A stretch of DNA of 64,000 nucleotides from Emiliania huxleyi CCMP1516 (GCF_000372725.1 NW_005200911.1:263965-327964); one strand, 5' to 3'. Shown: positions 1 through 10,214, numbered from the stretch's first letter. Notes: generated by a model not told the origin, from the letters alone. Numbers and translations are program-made.

Positions 1-296
1 GGGGCGGAGGAACCGCACAAGGAGTGAGGGGGAGGGGGGGGGCGACAGTCGCGCGTGGGGTGGGAGCTCGAGTGGGGTTGAAGCGCGGCGGGACGGGTCG
101 TGTCGGGTGCGGTCGGGCGGGGCGGTCCGAGACCAAGCCCGGTGGCAATCGCCAATCGGAAGCATCGTGATCGAACGGTGCAGAGCCACTCAAAGTACTC
201 CGTGCGCTCATCAAGAAGCATATGGCTAGCCCAAGACGAAGCTGAGTAGTAGTATCGGGTGGCGTTTGAAATCAGCTGAACTTGATTTCCTTCCAG

Positions 297-425
297 CGCC
301 CAATGCCGCACCAAAAGGTGTGCTCGGACAAGCCGCAATGGGGCAACATGACCTGGTTTGAGCTCCCAATTTCGCAGCGAAAGGTGTGCATCGAGATTCA
401 GCAACGGGGCAAGTCCTTCAGGCCA
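297..425. repeat. degenerate tandem repeat, about 66-bp unit
   Basis: Two imperfect copies lie head to tail; each holds a variant of AAAGGTGTGC followed about 20 bases later by a variant of CAAYGGGGCAA. The rest of 1-900 contains no gene I can support. A 570-bp open frame on the minus strand overlaps it but has no recognisable domain and is rich in low-complexity residues. Confidence 0.4.
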
Positions 426-900
426 ACGCCAATCGCAATCGTTTCGCAGTTCCAGTTGGGGCGAAGTTCGGTCTTCCTCTTCGTCATCGATCGGCGGCGA
501 GAGGCGGCGAGTGGTGACGCGAATTTCAACCGAAATCGCGCCACCCTTTGTGCACTTTGAGCAAGAGTCGCTCCCCTCGTCTCTCGCAATGTCCAATGAT
601 GTTGTTGTGACGGTTGAATTTTTGCCGATTTCTGTAAGCGTCCATTTTTGAATAGGTTTGGAAACCACCGAGGGTACGATTCCACATAATTCATCCGACG
701 GAAACGAGGCGATGGCACCTGATTCGGGGAGCAGTGGGGGGGGGGGGGGGGGTGAGGATTTGGTTCTGAAGAAGGTCTCAGTTGTTTCGAGCGTCCCGCC
801 ACTTCTTGGGCTCGCTCGAGTTTCCGGTTTTCCCGACACAATGAATTCTTCTTCGCTGGTCCGAGTGTTCGCGCTCGGTGCGTGAGAGCCCTCCTCACCC

Positions 901-2466
901 ATGCCCTCCCTTCGGAGCCGCGTGTATGCCACCACTTGGGTGTCGTACGCCAGCCTCTACTGTGCACGCAAGCCCTTCTCTGTGGTTAAGGCCGAGCTTC
1001 TGTCCCAGGGCCTCTCCAGGACCGACGTTGGAAACATCGACACCGCCTTCTTGGCAGCTTACGCGGGCGCACAGCTTGTCGTCGGGCCCTACGGTGACCG
1101 GCTTGGCGTGCGCTGCATGCTGAGCACGCTGATGGCCGCGACGGCGGCGGCGGCCTTTGCCTTCGCGTGTGTGCCGGTACGTGCCCTGCCGCTGGCTGGG
1201 CTGTGGCTGCTGAATGGCGCGTTACAGTCGGCAGCCTTTCCGCTCTGCATGAAGGCGCTCAGCCCGATCTTTGGCCCGAGCGAGCGTGGCTCGGCCCTTG
1301 GCTGGTGGTCAACGTGTCAGAGCATCGGCGGCGTGGCCGGCTCGGCGGTCGCCGCCGCGCTGCTGTCGTGCGGCCACGGTTGGCGCGCCGCAGTTGGCGC
1401 ACCCGCACTAGCGGTCGGCGTCGCGGCCGGCCTCGTCGCCCTGGCGCTACCGGAGAGCGCAGCGCCCGCGCGGGACTGGCACAGTGAGCCCTCGGCGCGT
1501 CCCGCCTCACCCGACGCGACGCCGCGGCTGCTCACGGTCGCTGCCACCCACCCGCATCTGCTGCTGCTCGGCGGCGCATACGGCCTCGTCAAGCTCGTGC
1601 GGTACGTCGCGCTCCTCTGGTTGCCCCTCTACCTGCATGAGGAGCAGGCCCTATCTCCCGCGGCGGCCGGCTTCCTCTCGACCGCCTTCGACGCGGGAGG
1701 CGCCCTCGGAGGCGGGCTGTGGGGCATGGCGGCGGACCACCGCTCGCTGCGCGGCAGGCGAAGAGACCGCCGCCTCGCGCCACGGCGTCCTACCCGCCGC
1801 GAAGAGACCGCCCCGCCCTCGCCTGACAGGCGCGTCCACCTCTCTCTGCCTCTCTGCCTGCTCGCCGGCGCGGCTGCTGCACTCGGCGGCACGTGCAGCG
1901 ACGAGGGCGAGCGCGGGGCCGGCCGGCAGCTGCTGGGCGCCGCCGCGGATGGTGGCGGCGGCTACACGGGCCGTAGTGCGACGCTGCTAGCTCTGTTTGC
2001 GTCTGGGTTTGGCTTCGTGCTGGCCGGCCCAGAGACGTCTCTCTGCGGCGCGGCGGTCAGCGACCTCGTGGCGGCCCACCCGGACACGCAGGGCGACGTC
2101 TCGGCGACAGCCTTCTCACTCGTCAACGGCATCGGCGCCTTTGGCCCGCTCGTGCAGGGCTCCGTCGCCGTCATCGTCGTCGGCGCGTGGGGGTGGGGCG
2201 GCCTCTTTTGGGTGCTGGCTGGCCTGTGCATTCTCTCCGCGGCGATGCTCCTCCCCGTCGCACGCGAAGAGGCTCGCCGCGGCGGCGGCGCGGGCTTGGG
2301 CTACCAGGCAGTCGAGGAGCGCAGCGGCAAGCTGTCGCGCTCGCGACCGTCCTCGCCCGGTGCATCGTCGACATCGTCCGAGCTACCGTCGCGCGGCGAC
2401 GAGAGCAGGCTCACACTGCGGGACCGGGAGCCGCTGCTCTCGGCCGGTGTCGCCGATGCCACATGA
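901..2466 (+). CDS. MFS transporter, SLC37/GlpT-like organophosphate antiporter
   Basis: A 521-residue protein with about 12 hydrophobic segments. The first helix ends in a YCARKPF stretch (residues 20-26), matching the Y-x-R-K signature of the organophosphate:phosphate antiporters (GlpT, UhpT, SLC37). This is followed by the helix 2-3 loop GDRLGVR typical of MFS. By family it should exchange sugar- or glycerol-phosphate for phosphate across an internal membrane. The segment encoded at about 1749-1829 is Arg/Pro-rich, contains a duplicated CGAAGAGACCGCC, and interrupts a membrane-loop region. It reads like an unspliced in-frame 81-nt intron with a GC donor (GCGCGG) and CAG acceptor, as seen in other genes here. 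Removing it would give a 494-residue protein. The start is the first ATG of the frame. The C-terminal 60 residues are Ser/Arg-rich and cytosolic-looking. Confidence 0.8.
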   Translation: MPSLRSRVYATTWVSYASLYCARKPFSVVKAELLSQGLSRTDVGNIDTAFLAAYAGAQLVVGPYGDRLGVRCMLSTLMAATAAAAFAFACVPVRALPLAGLWLLNGALQSAAFPLCMKALSPIFGPSERGSALGWWSTCQSIGGVAGSAVAAALLSCGHGWRAAVGAPALAVGVAAGLVALALPESAAPARDWHSEPSARPASPDATPRLLTVAATHPHLLLLGGAYGLVKLVRYVALLWLPLYLHEEQALSPAAAGFLSTAFDAGGALGGGLWGMAADHRSLRGRRRDRRLAPRRPTRREETAPPSPDRRVHLSLPLCLLAGAAAALGGTCSDEGERGAGRQLLGAAADGGGGYTGRSATLLALFASGFGFVLAGPETSLCGAAVSDLVAAHPDTQGDVSATAFSLVNGIGAFGPLVQGSVAVIVVGAWGWGGLFWVLAGLCILSAAMLLPVAREEARRGGGAGLGYQAVEERSGKLSRSRPSSPGASSTSSELPSRGDESRLTLRDREPLLSAGVADAT

Positions 2467-2555
2467 CGAGACGCCCGTCGTTTTATATTTTATCACCAAT
2501 ATCACGCACACGATGCATCTGTGATTCTGTGTGCCTGGCTGCGAAAAGTCACTCC

Positions 2556-3815
2556 TCAGACCTCACCACCAGCAGCAATTCGGGACGCCGCCTCCTCGCC
2601 TTGCTCGACCGCCTCGCTCGCCTTCGAGAGCAGCCGCCGGCTCAGCTTTCCTCCACCCGCTGCCGCCGCAACTAGCGCCTCTGTGCTGCCCAGCAGCTCC
2701 TCGTACACCTCCCCCGCCGCCTCTGCCGCGGCGCGCAGCTCAGTGGGCCGCGCCGCGCCCTCGGCCCTTCGCAGCAGGACCAGCAGCGCCGAGGCCGCCT
2801 CCCACAGCGGCCGCAGCGCCGCCGCGCCCTCTCCATCTGCCGTCTCGCCGGCCGCGGCAGCAGCGCCGCCCTCTCGGTGCGCCGTCAGCGGCAGGCACCG
2901 GAAGAGCGACTCTGCGGCGCGCATGCTGCTGCCCGCAGCGTGAGCTGCCTCGGCCAGCGCCGCCGCCGCCGCGTCTGCATCCGACGCCTCCCTCGCCGCC
3001 TGCCCCGCCAGCCGCGACGCCACCCTCAGACCGTGCTGCAGGTGCGAGCGCGCCCGGCTGCAGGCCGCCTCCACCGCCGCCTCTGCCCCCTCCCTCCCCG
3101 CCGCAGGCCCCTCCTCCTCCTCGCCGCGCCGCGCAGCAGCAGCACCGGCGACAAGCAGAGCGTCGGCGCGGCGCACGAGGGCGAGGAGCTCCTCCGCCTC
3201 GGCGGCGGTGGCGCGCTCCGCGTCGAGCCCGTCCACACCCGCCGACAAGTGAGCGGGCGGCGCGAGCACGAGCGCACGCGCGGACTCGAGCATGGCGGCG
3301 CCGGTCGGGCCGGTGAGCCATGCGGACCACGCGCTGGCGAGCCGCGATCTCAGCGCGCCGCAAGCCTCGCGCAACGCATCGAGGGGCGGCGACGACCGCT
3401 GTGACGGCCCGCCGCCACTGCTGCTACCCTTGCCGACGCCTTCGCCGCCGCTGCCGCCGTCGACATACCCGACTGTCAGCAAGACGCGCGGCGCAACTTG
3501 CTCCAGGCTCTCGAGCGCAAGGCAGATGGGAGTGAGAGGACCACGCCCGTCGGTCGGCGCGTCGAGCCGCGCCCGCGCAGCTGTTACCGCCTCCACGAGT
3601 GCTGCGTCACGGCGTGCAGCATCCGCCTCGCGCCGGGAGGTGCTGTAGTTTGTGGTGCACGCCGCGAGTCGAGCGCGAGCAGCCGCCGCCGCCGCAGCGT
3701 GTGCGTCCGCCTCGGCGCTCACCCGCTCCACGAGCCGCTCCACGCGCCTGAAACTCTGGCGCAGCGCGGCGAGGTGCGAGGCAAGCGGCAGCGTCGCTGT
3801 CGGCGCGTCAGCCAT
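2556..3815 (-). CDS. alanine-rich coiled-coil protein, unknown function
   Basis: The frame encodes 419 residues from an ATG at 3815. Residues 10-90 form an amphipathic heptad-like helix (Leu, Arg and Ala rich). A Gly/Ser linker of about 25 residues follows, and then long Ala/Glu/Arg-rich helices to the C-terminus. No catalytic motif, signal peptide or membrane segment is visible. The frame is continuous over 1.26 kb and fits between a convergent neighbour (MFS gene) and an upstream spacer, which supports it as real. High GC alone can leave long frames open, however, so the call rests mainly on the plausible N-terminal helix and gene spacing. I do not recognise the family. Confidence 0.55.
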   Translation of the reverse strand: MADAPTATLPLASHLAALRQSFRRVERLVERVSAEADAHAAAAAAARARLAACTTNYSTSRREADAARRDAALVEAVTAARARLDAPTDGRGPLTPICLALESLEQVAPRVLLTVGYVDGGSGGEGVGKGSSSGGGPSQRSSPPLDALREACGALRSRLASAWSAWLTGPTGAAMLESARALVLAPPAHLSAGVDGLDAERATAAEAEELLALVRRADALLVAGAAAARRGEEEEGPAAGREGAEAAVEAACSRARSHLQHGLRVASRLAGQAAREASDADAAAAALAEAAHAAGSSMRAAESLFRCLPLTAHREGGAAAAAGETADGEGAAALRPLWEAASALLVLLRRAEGAARPTELRAAAEAAGEVYEELLGSTEALVAAAAGGGKLSRRLLSKASEAVEQGEEAASRIAAGGEV

Positions 3816-3935
3816 CGTGAAAAGAAAGGAGCTGTTTACAACGAACGAAAATTACGCTGAAGCCGTAGCTTGCGGCAACTTCGCAGGTGTCGTGAGGCAC
3901 AGGGCGCGGGCAGGGCTCGTGTGCACAGCCTTGTT

Positions 3936-4017
3936 ATGAGAAGAAAATACGTCCTATGGCGCTATGCGCTGGTCTGTGAGAGGTTGAGGTGCGAGCCCTG
4001 GAGGCCCTGGGGATGCA
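3936..4017 (+). repeat. 80-bp dispersed repeat, copy A
   Basis: The stretch starting GAGAAGAAAATACGTCC and ending AGGCCCTGGGGATG recurs almost unchanged at 8108-8190 in the same orientation. Both copies are intergenic. Confidence 0.85.
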
Positions 4018-4207
4018 CAGCGCAAAGAACACCATGTTTGTTGGTTTTCTAAAATCTCTCTCTCTCACCATGGTGCCACCCCGCACCCGTACCATCGACA
4101 ACACTCTCATCCGAGTGCCGACCCGAGCGCCAATTCTCCGCACGCATAAGGCATATGACCGACGCACACACGATAGCTGGTCGGCTCGATGGCGACACCG
4201 CTGCGCC

Positions 4208-4704
4208 TCAGAGCTTGGGCGAGAGCTCGTTGATCTTTGCTTTGATCTCAGTCATTCGTGGCCCGACGATCCTAGCCACCTCCTTGCCGTCCAAGAAGAA
4301 GAGGAAGGTCGGAGCAGCAGCGCCGGCCAGGTCCTTGAGGACGGGCACCGTGTCCGCCGCCGCCCGCGCGAATCCAAACGATAGCTTCTCGCTTAGCTCA
4401 AAGTAGAGATTGGAGAAGTGGCCAACGAGCATGTCGCACGGGCCCCAGTTGGATGAGTAGACGTCGACAACTGCGCAAATGGCCGAGGCCGTGTCGCGGC
4501 ACTGCGCGGGTGGTGTGTTTTGTACAGGCGCAGCAGCGGGCGGGCGGGTATGGCAGCGCATGTGCGTGCGCTCTCTTTACGAGTGGCCGTCTTGGGACGT
4601 AGCTCACCGACCAGTTGGCCGCTGTTCTTGACGACGGAGTTCTGCCATTCGACCGACGAGCCGATCTGCTTGATGAACGAGTCGTCCGCCTTCTTAGGCG
4701 GCAT
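4208..4704 (-). CDS. thioredoxin-like protein, flagellar dynein light-chain type (2 exons)
   Basis: Two exons: 4704-4608 and 4470-4208, joined by a 137-nt GT-AG intron. The junction restores a V-V-V-D-V-Y strand and gives a 119-residue protein. The thioredoxin fold is clear: a central strand VDVY, then SSNWGPC at the active-site position, later APTFLFFLDGK with the cis-Pro, and a VG ending. The usual WCGPC is NWGPC, so the first catalytic cysteine is replaced. That resembles the thioredoxin-like domains of outer-arm dynein light chains and of NME8/TXNDC3-type proteins, whose N-terminus also starts with a short basic MPPKK-like leader. I infer an axonemal, mainly structural role. A SHIPPO-repeat protein elsewhere in the window also points to a flagellate stage. 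Confidence 0.82.
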
Positions 4705-4934
4705 CCTAGCTGCTGACCCAAAGCCGTTCGCGCTTCACTGCCTCCCTCTGGCTGTGCGCGGATATGTCGTTACTGGGCGCGTGGGGTGGGGGTTCGGGGG
4801 GGTGGGGGGGTGGCATCGGGCGGTTGGGTCGTGGCGTTGCATTCACAAAAGCACAGCCGCCGCGGGAAAAAGTTCACAACAGCGCCCGCCGCCCGCGGTT
4901 CCCGGCGTGATCTGCCTGCTGTTGAACGCCTGGC

Positions 4935-7667
4935 ATGACATTCGTCGGCTTCCAGCTTGAGCGCTCTGCGCAGGCGCACCATGCCCTCGGCCTGCTGCTC
5001 GAGTCGGATGTCCGCGACAGCGGCGCGACAAGCGCGAGCTCAGCACAGCACAGTCTGAGCAGCGGCGAGGCAGCTGCTCGCATCCAGGCGGCGCGCCGCG
5101 GCAGTCTCGGCCGCAATGAGTCACTGAAGCAACGGAGTGCACGCCGCGACGCATCGGAGCAGCAGGCGGCGACTCGCATCCAGGCGCAGCGCCGCGGCAG
5201 CCTCGGCCGTGACGAGTCTGTGAGGCAGCGGAGGGCACGCCGCGACGCATCGGAGCAGCAGGCGGCGGCTCGCATTCAGGCGCAGCGGCGCGGCAGCCTT
5301 GGCCGCAGCGAGTTCATGGCTCGTCGCGAGGAGCACAGCTTCCCACACTCGCCATACCACACCGACCGCGAGCCCATCGACGAAGTGTGGGCGCCGGTGG
5401 TCACAGCCGACGAAGAGCCGGATGGTGCGCTCGCCGAGTTGTCGGCAACCGCCTCGCGAATCGTGGCCCAGCTGGACGAGTCGGAGGCGGAGGCCCTCTC
5501 AGCAGGGCTCGCTGCTCTGCCAAGCGATGTGCAAAACTCCCATCTAGACGCATCCGCGAGCCTCGACCTCATTGGTAAGGATCTGAGCCACCAGCTGCGG
5601 CCGCTGCTCGAGCGATTGAGCCACCACGTTGGTGACTCTGATGCCGTGGCAGCCGCTGCTATCGCAGCGGCAGCGAGCGACGCCGAGGCGGTTGCCGATG
5701 AGCTTGTGGCCGCACTAATCCGCTGGAGCTCTCGCGGCGTCACCAGCATCGATCGTGGGCTGCCGCCGAGTGGCCCTCTGGCGGCGCCGGCGCCGGACTC
5801 GCCAGCGCGCGGCAACGGCACCGTCAAGCATGCGGCCGCAGTGGACGCCGATGACGCCACTCGAGAGCTGAGCGCGCCAGCGGCGCAGGCCAAAACTGGG
5901 TGCGCCACGCCACTGCAGCCCAGGTCCGGTGGAGATGAGTCCACGACGCAGCCTCGCGGCTCGTCACCGCCGAGGCCCTTCTCGCCGCTCGGCTGGCTCA
6001 GAGAGCACGAGCAGCTCATCCGACAGGTGCTCGGCCAGGCCACCTCGGCAGCAGCAGGGCTGAGTGGCAACGGCGAGGAGGCAGATGGAGCCTCATCAAT
6101 CACCGAGGGCCCCGCGTTCCCCACGCTCGCAGCCCTCGCGCAGCTAGCCGGCGAGGTTGCTGCCAGCGAGTTGGCGGTCGGCAGTCGGGATGGCCGCCCA
6201 CAAGGCATCCCGTCGAAGCCGCCCCTGGTTAAGGCGGCGCCCGAGATTGTGAGCGGCTTAGTCTCTGCGATGAAGCCCTTTACGAGGGATGAGACGACCG
6301 CCGGTGACACCCATCGCGATGGTTCCGCTCGCCTCCAGTGGCTCGGAACAGGGGCAGAGGCCGCGGCAGCAGAGGAGGAGCTGCTACGGAGGCAGGCGGC
6401 GGACAGCCTCTACGTCAACGCTGAGGCCGTAGCTCACGTCGATCTCGAGTGGCCAGGCTCGGGACTCGGAGCAGCAGAAGCTGCGGAGGAGCGGGAGGGC
6501 GTGCCGCACGCACCGCCGGCTGCCGACGATACGGTGACTCCGGCCGAGGCGTGGCTCATCACCAATCGCGAGCACTTGGCGGAGCTACGTCGCGCGGCGG
6601 CAGCCGCCGGCTTGGACGGCAGCATAGGCCGTAACGAGGCGGCCGCAACAAACGGGCGCACCAGCACCACTTCGGCTGCGTCTCCGACAGCCGCAGGACC
6701 TGAAGTGGCCGAGGCACGCGATGTGCTACGAGCAGGCGAGACGAGCGGACGAGACGACGCCTTGGGCTCCGAGCCGCGCGCGACCGGCCTGCTCTTTGCC
6801 GCAGACATCGAGTCGCGCCCGACCGACGAGGAGGTCCAAGCGCAGCTTCGCAGCCTTGGCGACGGCGTCGTGGCATCGGTGGGCAAAGTGACGAGCCGCT
6901 TGCTGCCAGCCGCACATTCGACCGCAGCGCAGGCAGGATCGATGCTTCCCACCGCCGCCCCGAGTGATCGGTTCTCTGCCCTTGGACCGATGCCACCGCC
7001 TGTGCCGCCGCTTGCGCCGCCGCAGCCACCGCCGCTTGCACCGCCGCCCACCGTTCCACGGGTGCCGTGGAACGTCTCCGAGACGGCATCGCGCTTGGCC
7101 GCGATGCCTCTGCCGGCGATGCCGCCCTTGGCCATGCCGCCCTTGGCGGTGGGGCCTCCACCTTACTTTGGATCGGCCCCGACATCAGCGCCAGTGATGC
7201 CTCGGCCATCCTTTGGTGACGCTACCGCGGACCGCGCGACGACGGCCGCACCGCCCGCCACGTTCCCTGCTGGCACGTCGTCCGCTGGCGCGCCCGGCGT
7301 AGCCGAGACACCCGCCGTGGCACCGCTGCTCGTTGACCCGCAGCTCCCACCTATGCCTCAGCTGCCGCCGCTCTCCCCACCCGGACACTCCACGGCCGCC
7401 TCGCTCGCATCGACAGCTCGTGCCTCGTCCCAGTCATTCCGTGCAGCAATTGAAGACTTTCGGCAGCGCATCGCACCGCCGCAGCAGCCCGCGTGGCAGC
7501 CATCCACGGCCACCGGCCATGCCCTGCACGCGGCGCTCGAGCAGTCGCGGTGGCAGGTCGGTCTACCCCAGGGCTATGGCCGACCCAAGGCCTCCACGTA
7601 CGACCAAAGGGTGCAGCAGCTGGCGGCGGGCGTGATGGCCTCTGGGCCGCCAGCGGCGCACGGCTGA
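4935..7667 (+). CDS. IQ-motif repeat protein with long disordered region
   Basis: The product has 910 residues. Near the N-terminus are about 2.6 copies of a 31-residue repeat beginning A-x-R-I-Q-A-x-R-R-G-S-L-G-R, each containing an IQ-like calmodulin-binding core (RIQAxRRG). The repeats are encoded by 93-bp DNA repeats at about 5080-5330. Residues 130-330 are helical and acidic/Ala-rich. The C-terminal third is Pro/Ala-rich with PPLAPP runs. No catalytic domain is seen. By family the IQ repeats could bind calmodulin or EF-hand light chains; the rest is probably disordered. The ATG at 4935 is the first in frame. The next minus-strand gene starts 230 bp away (4704), so the two may share a divergent promoter. 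Confidence 0.7.
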   Translation: MTFVGFQLERSAQAHHALGLLLESDVRDSGATSASSAQHSLSSGEAAARIQAARRGSLGRNESLKQRSARRDASEQQAATRIQAQRRGSLGRDESVRQRRARRDASEQQAAARIQAQRRGSLGRSEFMARREEHSFPHSPYHTDREPIDEVWAPVVTADEEPDGALAELSATASRIVAQLDESEAEALSAGLAALPSDVQNSHLDASASLDLIGKDLSHQLRPLLERLSHHVGDSDAVAAAAIAAAASDAEAVADELVAALIRWSSRGVTSIDRGLPPSGPLAAPAPDSPARGNGTVKHAAAVDADDATRELSAPAAQAKTGCATPLQPRSGGDESTTQPRGSSPPRPFSPLGWLREHEQLIRQVLGQATSAAAGLSGNGEEADGASSITEGPAFPTLAALAQLAGEVAASELAVGSRDGRPQGIPSKPPLVKAAPEIVSGLVSAMKPFTRDETTAGDTHRDGSARLQWLGTGAEAAAAEEELLRRQAADSLYVNAEAVAHVDLEWPGSGLGAAEAAEEREGVPHAPPAADDTVTPAEAWLITNREHLAELRRAAAAAGLDGSIGRNEAAATNGRTSTTSAASPTAAGPEVAEARDVLRAGETSGRDDALGSEPRATGLLFAADIESRPTDEEVQAQLRSLGDGVVASVGKVTSRLLPAAHSTAAQAGSMLPTAAPSDRFSALGPMPPPVPPLAPPQPPPLAPPPTVPRVPWNVSETASRLAAMPLPAMPPLAMPPLAVGPPPYFGSAPTSAPVMPRPSFGDATADRATTAAPPATFPAGTSSAGAPGVAETPAVAPLLVDPQLPPMPQLPPLSPPGHSTAASLASTARASSQSFRAAIEDFRQRIAPPQQPAWQPSTATGHALHAALEQSRWQVGLPQGYGRPKASTYDQRVQQLAAGVMASGPPAAHG
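5080..5330 (+). repeat. 93-bp coding tandem repeat (IQ units)
   Basis: About 2.6 near-identical 93-bp units. The period is a multiple of three, so copy number can change without frame loss. Confidence 0.85.
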
Positions 7668-7856
7668 GGACCGACGGCGACGACGTCTGCACGAGGGGGA
7701 TGTGGCCGCTCTAGGCGAGGCGCGAGGAGGGCGGGGGCTCGTTGCGGTACTGCGATCTGCGGCGCCTCTGTGCATAGCGGTGGGAGACAGAGAGAGGTGA
7801 GTTCGCGGCCCACGGCTGGCCTGCAGGGGGTAAGGCCCGCCTAGCAGGGGAATCAC

Positions 7857-7925
7857 ATGCTACATGTACATGTTGTTGTGCATGTTCATGTGCATGTGCA
7901 TGTGCATGTTGCACATGCGCACGGA
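7857..7925. repeat. CATGTG/CATGTACATG palindromic tract
   Basis: Alternating GTGCATGTGCATG units give a self-complementary stretch. A shorter, inverted version lies at 51895-51932, downstream of the kinase gene. Both sit just past a stop codon. The spacer 7668-8778 otherwise holds the dispersed repeat below and no gene I can support. Confidence 0.6.
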
Positions 7926-8040
7926 GGGTGGTCTACTATAGCGGGTGTGAAAAGCAACAAGAACCTCGCATGGGGCGACAGTGAGGGTGTGAGAGGATAG
8001 GCCCAGGAGTATGTTGTTCACAGACCTTGTTTTTGATAAG

Positions 8041-8190
8041 TGAAAATACCTCCTATGGGCTATGGCGCTGCGCGCGCTGGTCTATTCACAGCCCGTTGTC
8101 ATTCGTGTGAGAAGAAAATACGTCCTATGGCGCTGTGCGCTGGTCTGTGAGAGGTTGAGGTGCGAGCCCCGCTGGAGGCCCTGGGGATGG
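8041..8190 (+). repeat. 80-bp dispersed repeat, copy B, with a decayed tandem copy
   Basis: 8108-8190 matches 3936-4017 nearly base for base. Just upstream, 8041-8090 carries a diverged version (AAAATACCTCCTATGGGC), so this locus holds one fresh and one decayed copy in tandem. Confidence 0.8.
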
Positions 8191-8778
8191 GGGAGACTAC
8201 CCGCGGGCCTAGAAGGCCCGCGCGCAGGGGGGTGGGACATTGAGACCGGTCATGAATGGAGTGCGCGACTGCGCGACACGCAGGTTGCGAGCAGCCGGTT
8301 GTTGGATGTTTTGCGCGTCGCCACAGACGGCGGCGCGCGAGAGCTGTTGCGAGTGGTGCTGGGCGAAGCCCCGGGCGCTGCCGGAGGCTGTGCCGTAGTT
8401 AGTCGGTGCGGTCGACGGCGCTCGCGCTTCACACTGAGTGGCCTCAGGGGTTGTGAAGAGATGGTTTGCGTGAAGGGTTGCGTCTTTTGGGTTGTGTGGT
8501 TGGTTGAATGGATGCACACCAAGGATCTTGGAGTATAATAGTAGGGTGGGGAATATGAAAAACGCCGGAATTCGGGCGAGTAAGTAGTAAGTATTCTCGC
8601 GTCGGCAAATTCGATAAGTGGGACAAGGAGGGATGCGTCCAGGTGGCACGTCCTGGAGTTTGAGGCGGCCTTTGCTCCACACCTCCACTCCTCGGTGACC
8701 ACGCCACTCCCGGGTTGGATTGGAAATCCGTCAACATGACGTAGCCCCAAATCTCGGTAATGAGAGGAATCCAAGCCA

Positions 8779-9615
8779 ATGAAGCTGTGCACGGCCAGCC
8801 CCTCGCTCAACTCCCCCAAGATCCTGGACCCCATCCGCTACAAAACGGTGCTCTGCAAAAACTTCGCGCTCTCCGGCACGTGTCCATACCGGGAGAAGTG
8901 CCAGTTTGCGCACGGCGAGGAGGAGAAGAGGGACAAGCCTCGTAAACGCCGAGGAGGCAAAGGGCGCAAACGGGCTGGCGCCCGGTCGGGAAGCCCGTCC
9001 AACTTCAGCGAGCTGAGCTCACCGCCGTCTTCTCCACGCTCGCTGCCTCTGAGCGCGCCGTCATCGCCTCGCGCGGCATGCGTGGTTTGTGAGGCCCGGC
9101 CGCCTCTGTCGCCGCTGGCGCCGCTGCTGCCACCAGGGCTCGGACACGCGTTCGAGGCGCTGGTCCTGAACCCTTCGCCTATGGGCCCGTCGGCAGTGTC
9201 ACCTGGTCCGTGCCCGGCTGTGAGCTCGTCGATGGCGGCCTGCGGATCTCCCTCCTACATCCTGCAGAGGCCGGCGCCGCTGGAGCTGCCGCGTGCCCTG
9301 CCGCTGCCTCCGGCCACAAGGCCACATGTGGCATCGCATCAGCTGGCCGCCGCGCCGATGCCGGCGCCGCCGGCAATCATGGCGGAGGAGCGCTTCCTCG
9401 CTGCGGAGCACCGCGAGCCGAGCTACAACACGGTGCGCAGGTCCATCTCCCTGCTCTGGGGCAGCGACGACCGCCTCGACAGCATGGCGGAGATGCGGTC
9501 GGAGCTAGTCGAGCGCGCGGCGGACAAGGCGTCGCCGTTCCTGGCGCCGTTGCCAAAGACGCTCGGCGAGGCGCTCGCGAATTCGCCTCAGAAATGGAGC
9601 GTGCCCGCACGCTGA
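8779..9615 (+). CDS. CCCH zinc-finger protein, tristetraprolin (ZFP36)-like
   Basis: The protein has 278 residues. Near residue 22 a canonical RYKTVLCKNF leader precedes a C-x8-C-x5-C-x3-H finger (CKNFALSGTC, PYREKC, QFAH). This is the TTP/ZFP36 arrangement that binds AU-rich RNA in that family. A Lys/Arg-rich stretch (RKRRGGKGRKR) follows and could be a nuclear signal. The middle is Pro/Ser-rich and disordered. A conserved-looking C-terminal part contains SISLLWGSDDRLDSMAE. Only one finger is present, whereas animal TTP has two; single-finger forms are common in protists. The likely role is post-transcriptional RNA control. Start: the first ATG, 12 residues ahead of the finger leader. Confidence 0.8.
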   Translation: MKLCTASPSLNSPKILDPIRYKTVLCKNFALSGTCPYREKCQFAHGEEEKRDKPRKRRGGKGRKRAGARSGSPSNFSELSSPPSSPRSLPLSAPSSPRAACVVCEARPPLSPLAPLLPPGLGHAFEALVLNPSPMGPSAVSPGPCPAVSSSMAACGSPSYILQRPAPLELPRALPLPPATRPHVASHQLAAAPMPAPPAIMAEERFLAAEHREPSYNTVRRSISLLWGSDDRLDSMAEMRSELVERAADKASPFLAPLPKTLGEALANSPQKWSVPAR

Positions 9616-9639
9616 GTTCATGGGGGTTGCGGGCCATGT

Positions 9640-9692
9640 CTTGTTGTCCGAGATAGATTGTCCGAGATCATCGGAGATTGTCCGAGATCGTC
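9640..9692 (+). repeat. GTCCGAGAT decamer-like tandem repeat
   Basis: Four to five copies of TTGTCCGAGAT-type units follow the CCCH gene stop codon. Nothing else is recognisable between 9616 and 10214. Confidence 0.6.
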
Positions 9693-10214
9693 CCGTCTCT
9701 TATTGCGCCACACATGTGTCATCAGCATGTATACGTCAGCGGTCTCTCGCCGCCCCATATGTTCTGTCGGGGGAGCGCTCTGAGGCTATCTGTGGTCGGG
9801 TGTCGCGCTTCAATCATAGAGTATAGAGAGAGCTCCCTGGCCTTGTCGCGCCGGTCGGACGCGCATGTGTCTCTGACTGTGTTTATCGGTAATCGTTTTG
9901 AGTGGTCGTATCAGGTTTCTGCCCGTATCCGTCGTATCTCCCGCTTTCTCCCGCTCTCTCTCTCTCCACGACTTGCTCGTTGCTGCAGTACGTCCGTGTA
10001 TCTGCAGTGAGACATATAAAGCCGTAGCATATACGTAGAACGTACATAGAGCATGCGTCGAGCTCTCGCGGCTCCGGGCCTCCGGCCTTCGCGCGGGCTC
10101 GTCCCAGGTACCAGCCGCCAGCGAGCACGGTCCACGGCGCGGAGCACATGTTCTGGTCGCTCTCGCTGCTCAGGATTAACTTTAACAGCGCCGCACCCGT
10201 TGCGCCGCCCCTAG

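Noticed and set aside
398-967. 190-codon minus-strand frame near the left edge
   Set aside because: It overlaps a tandem repeat, has a Pro-rich run from a poly-G tract and no domain.
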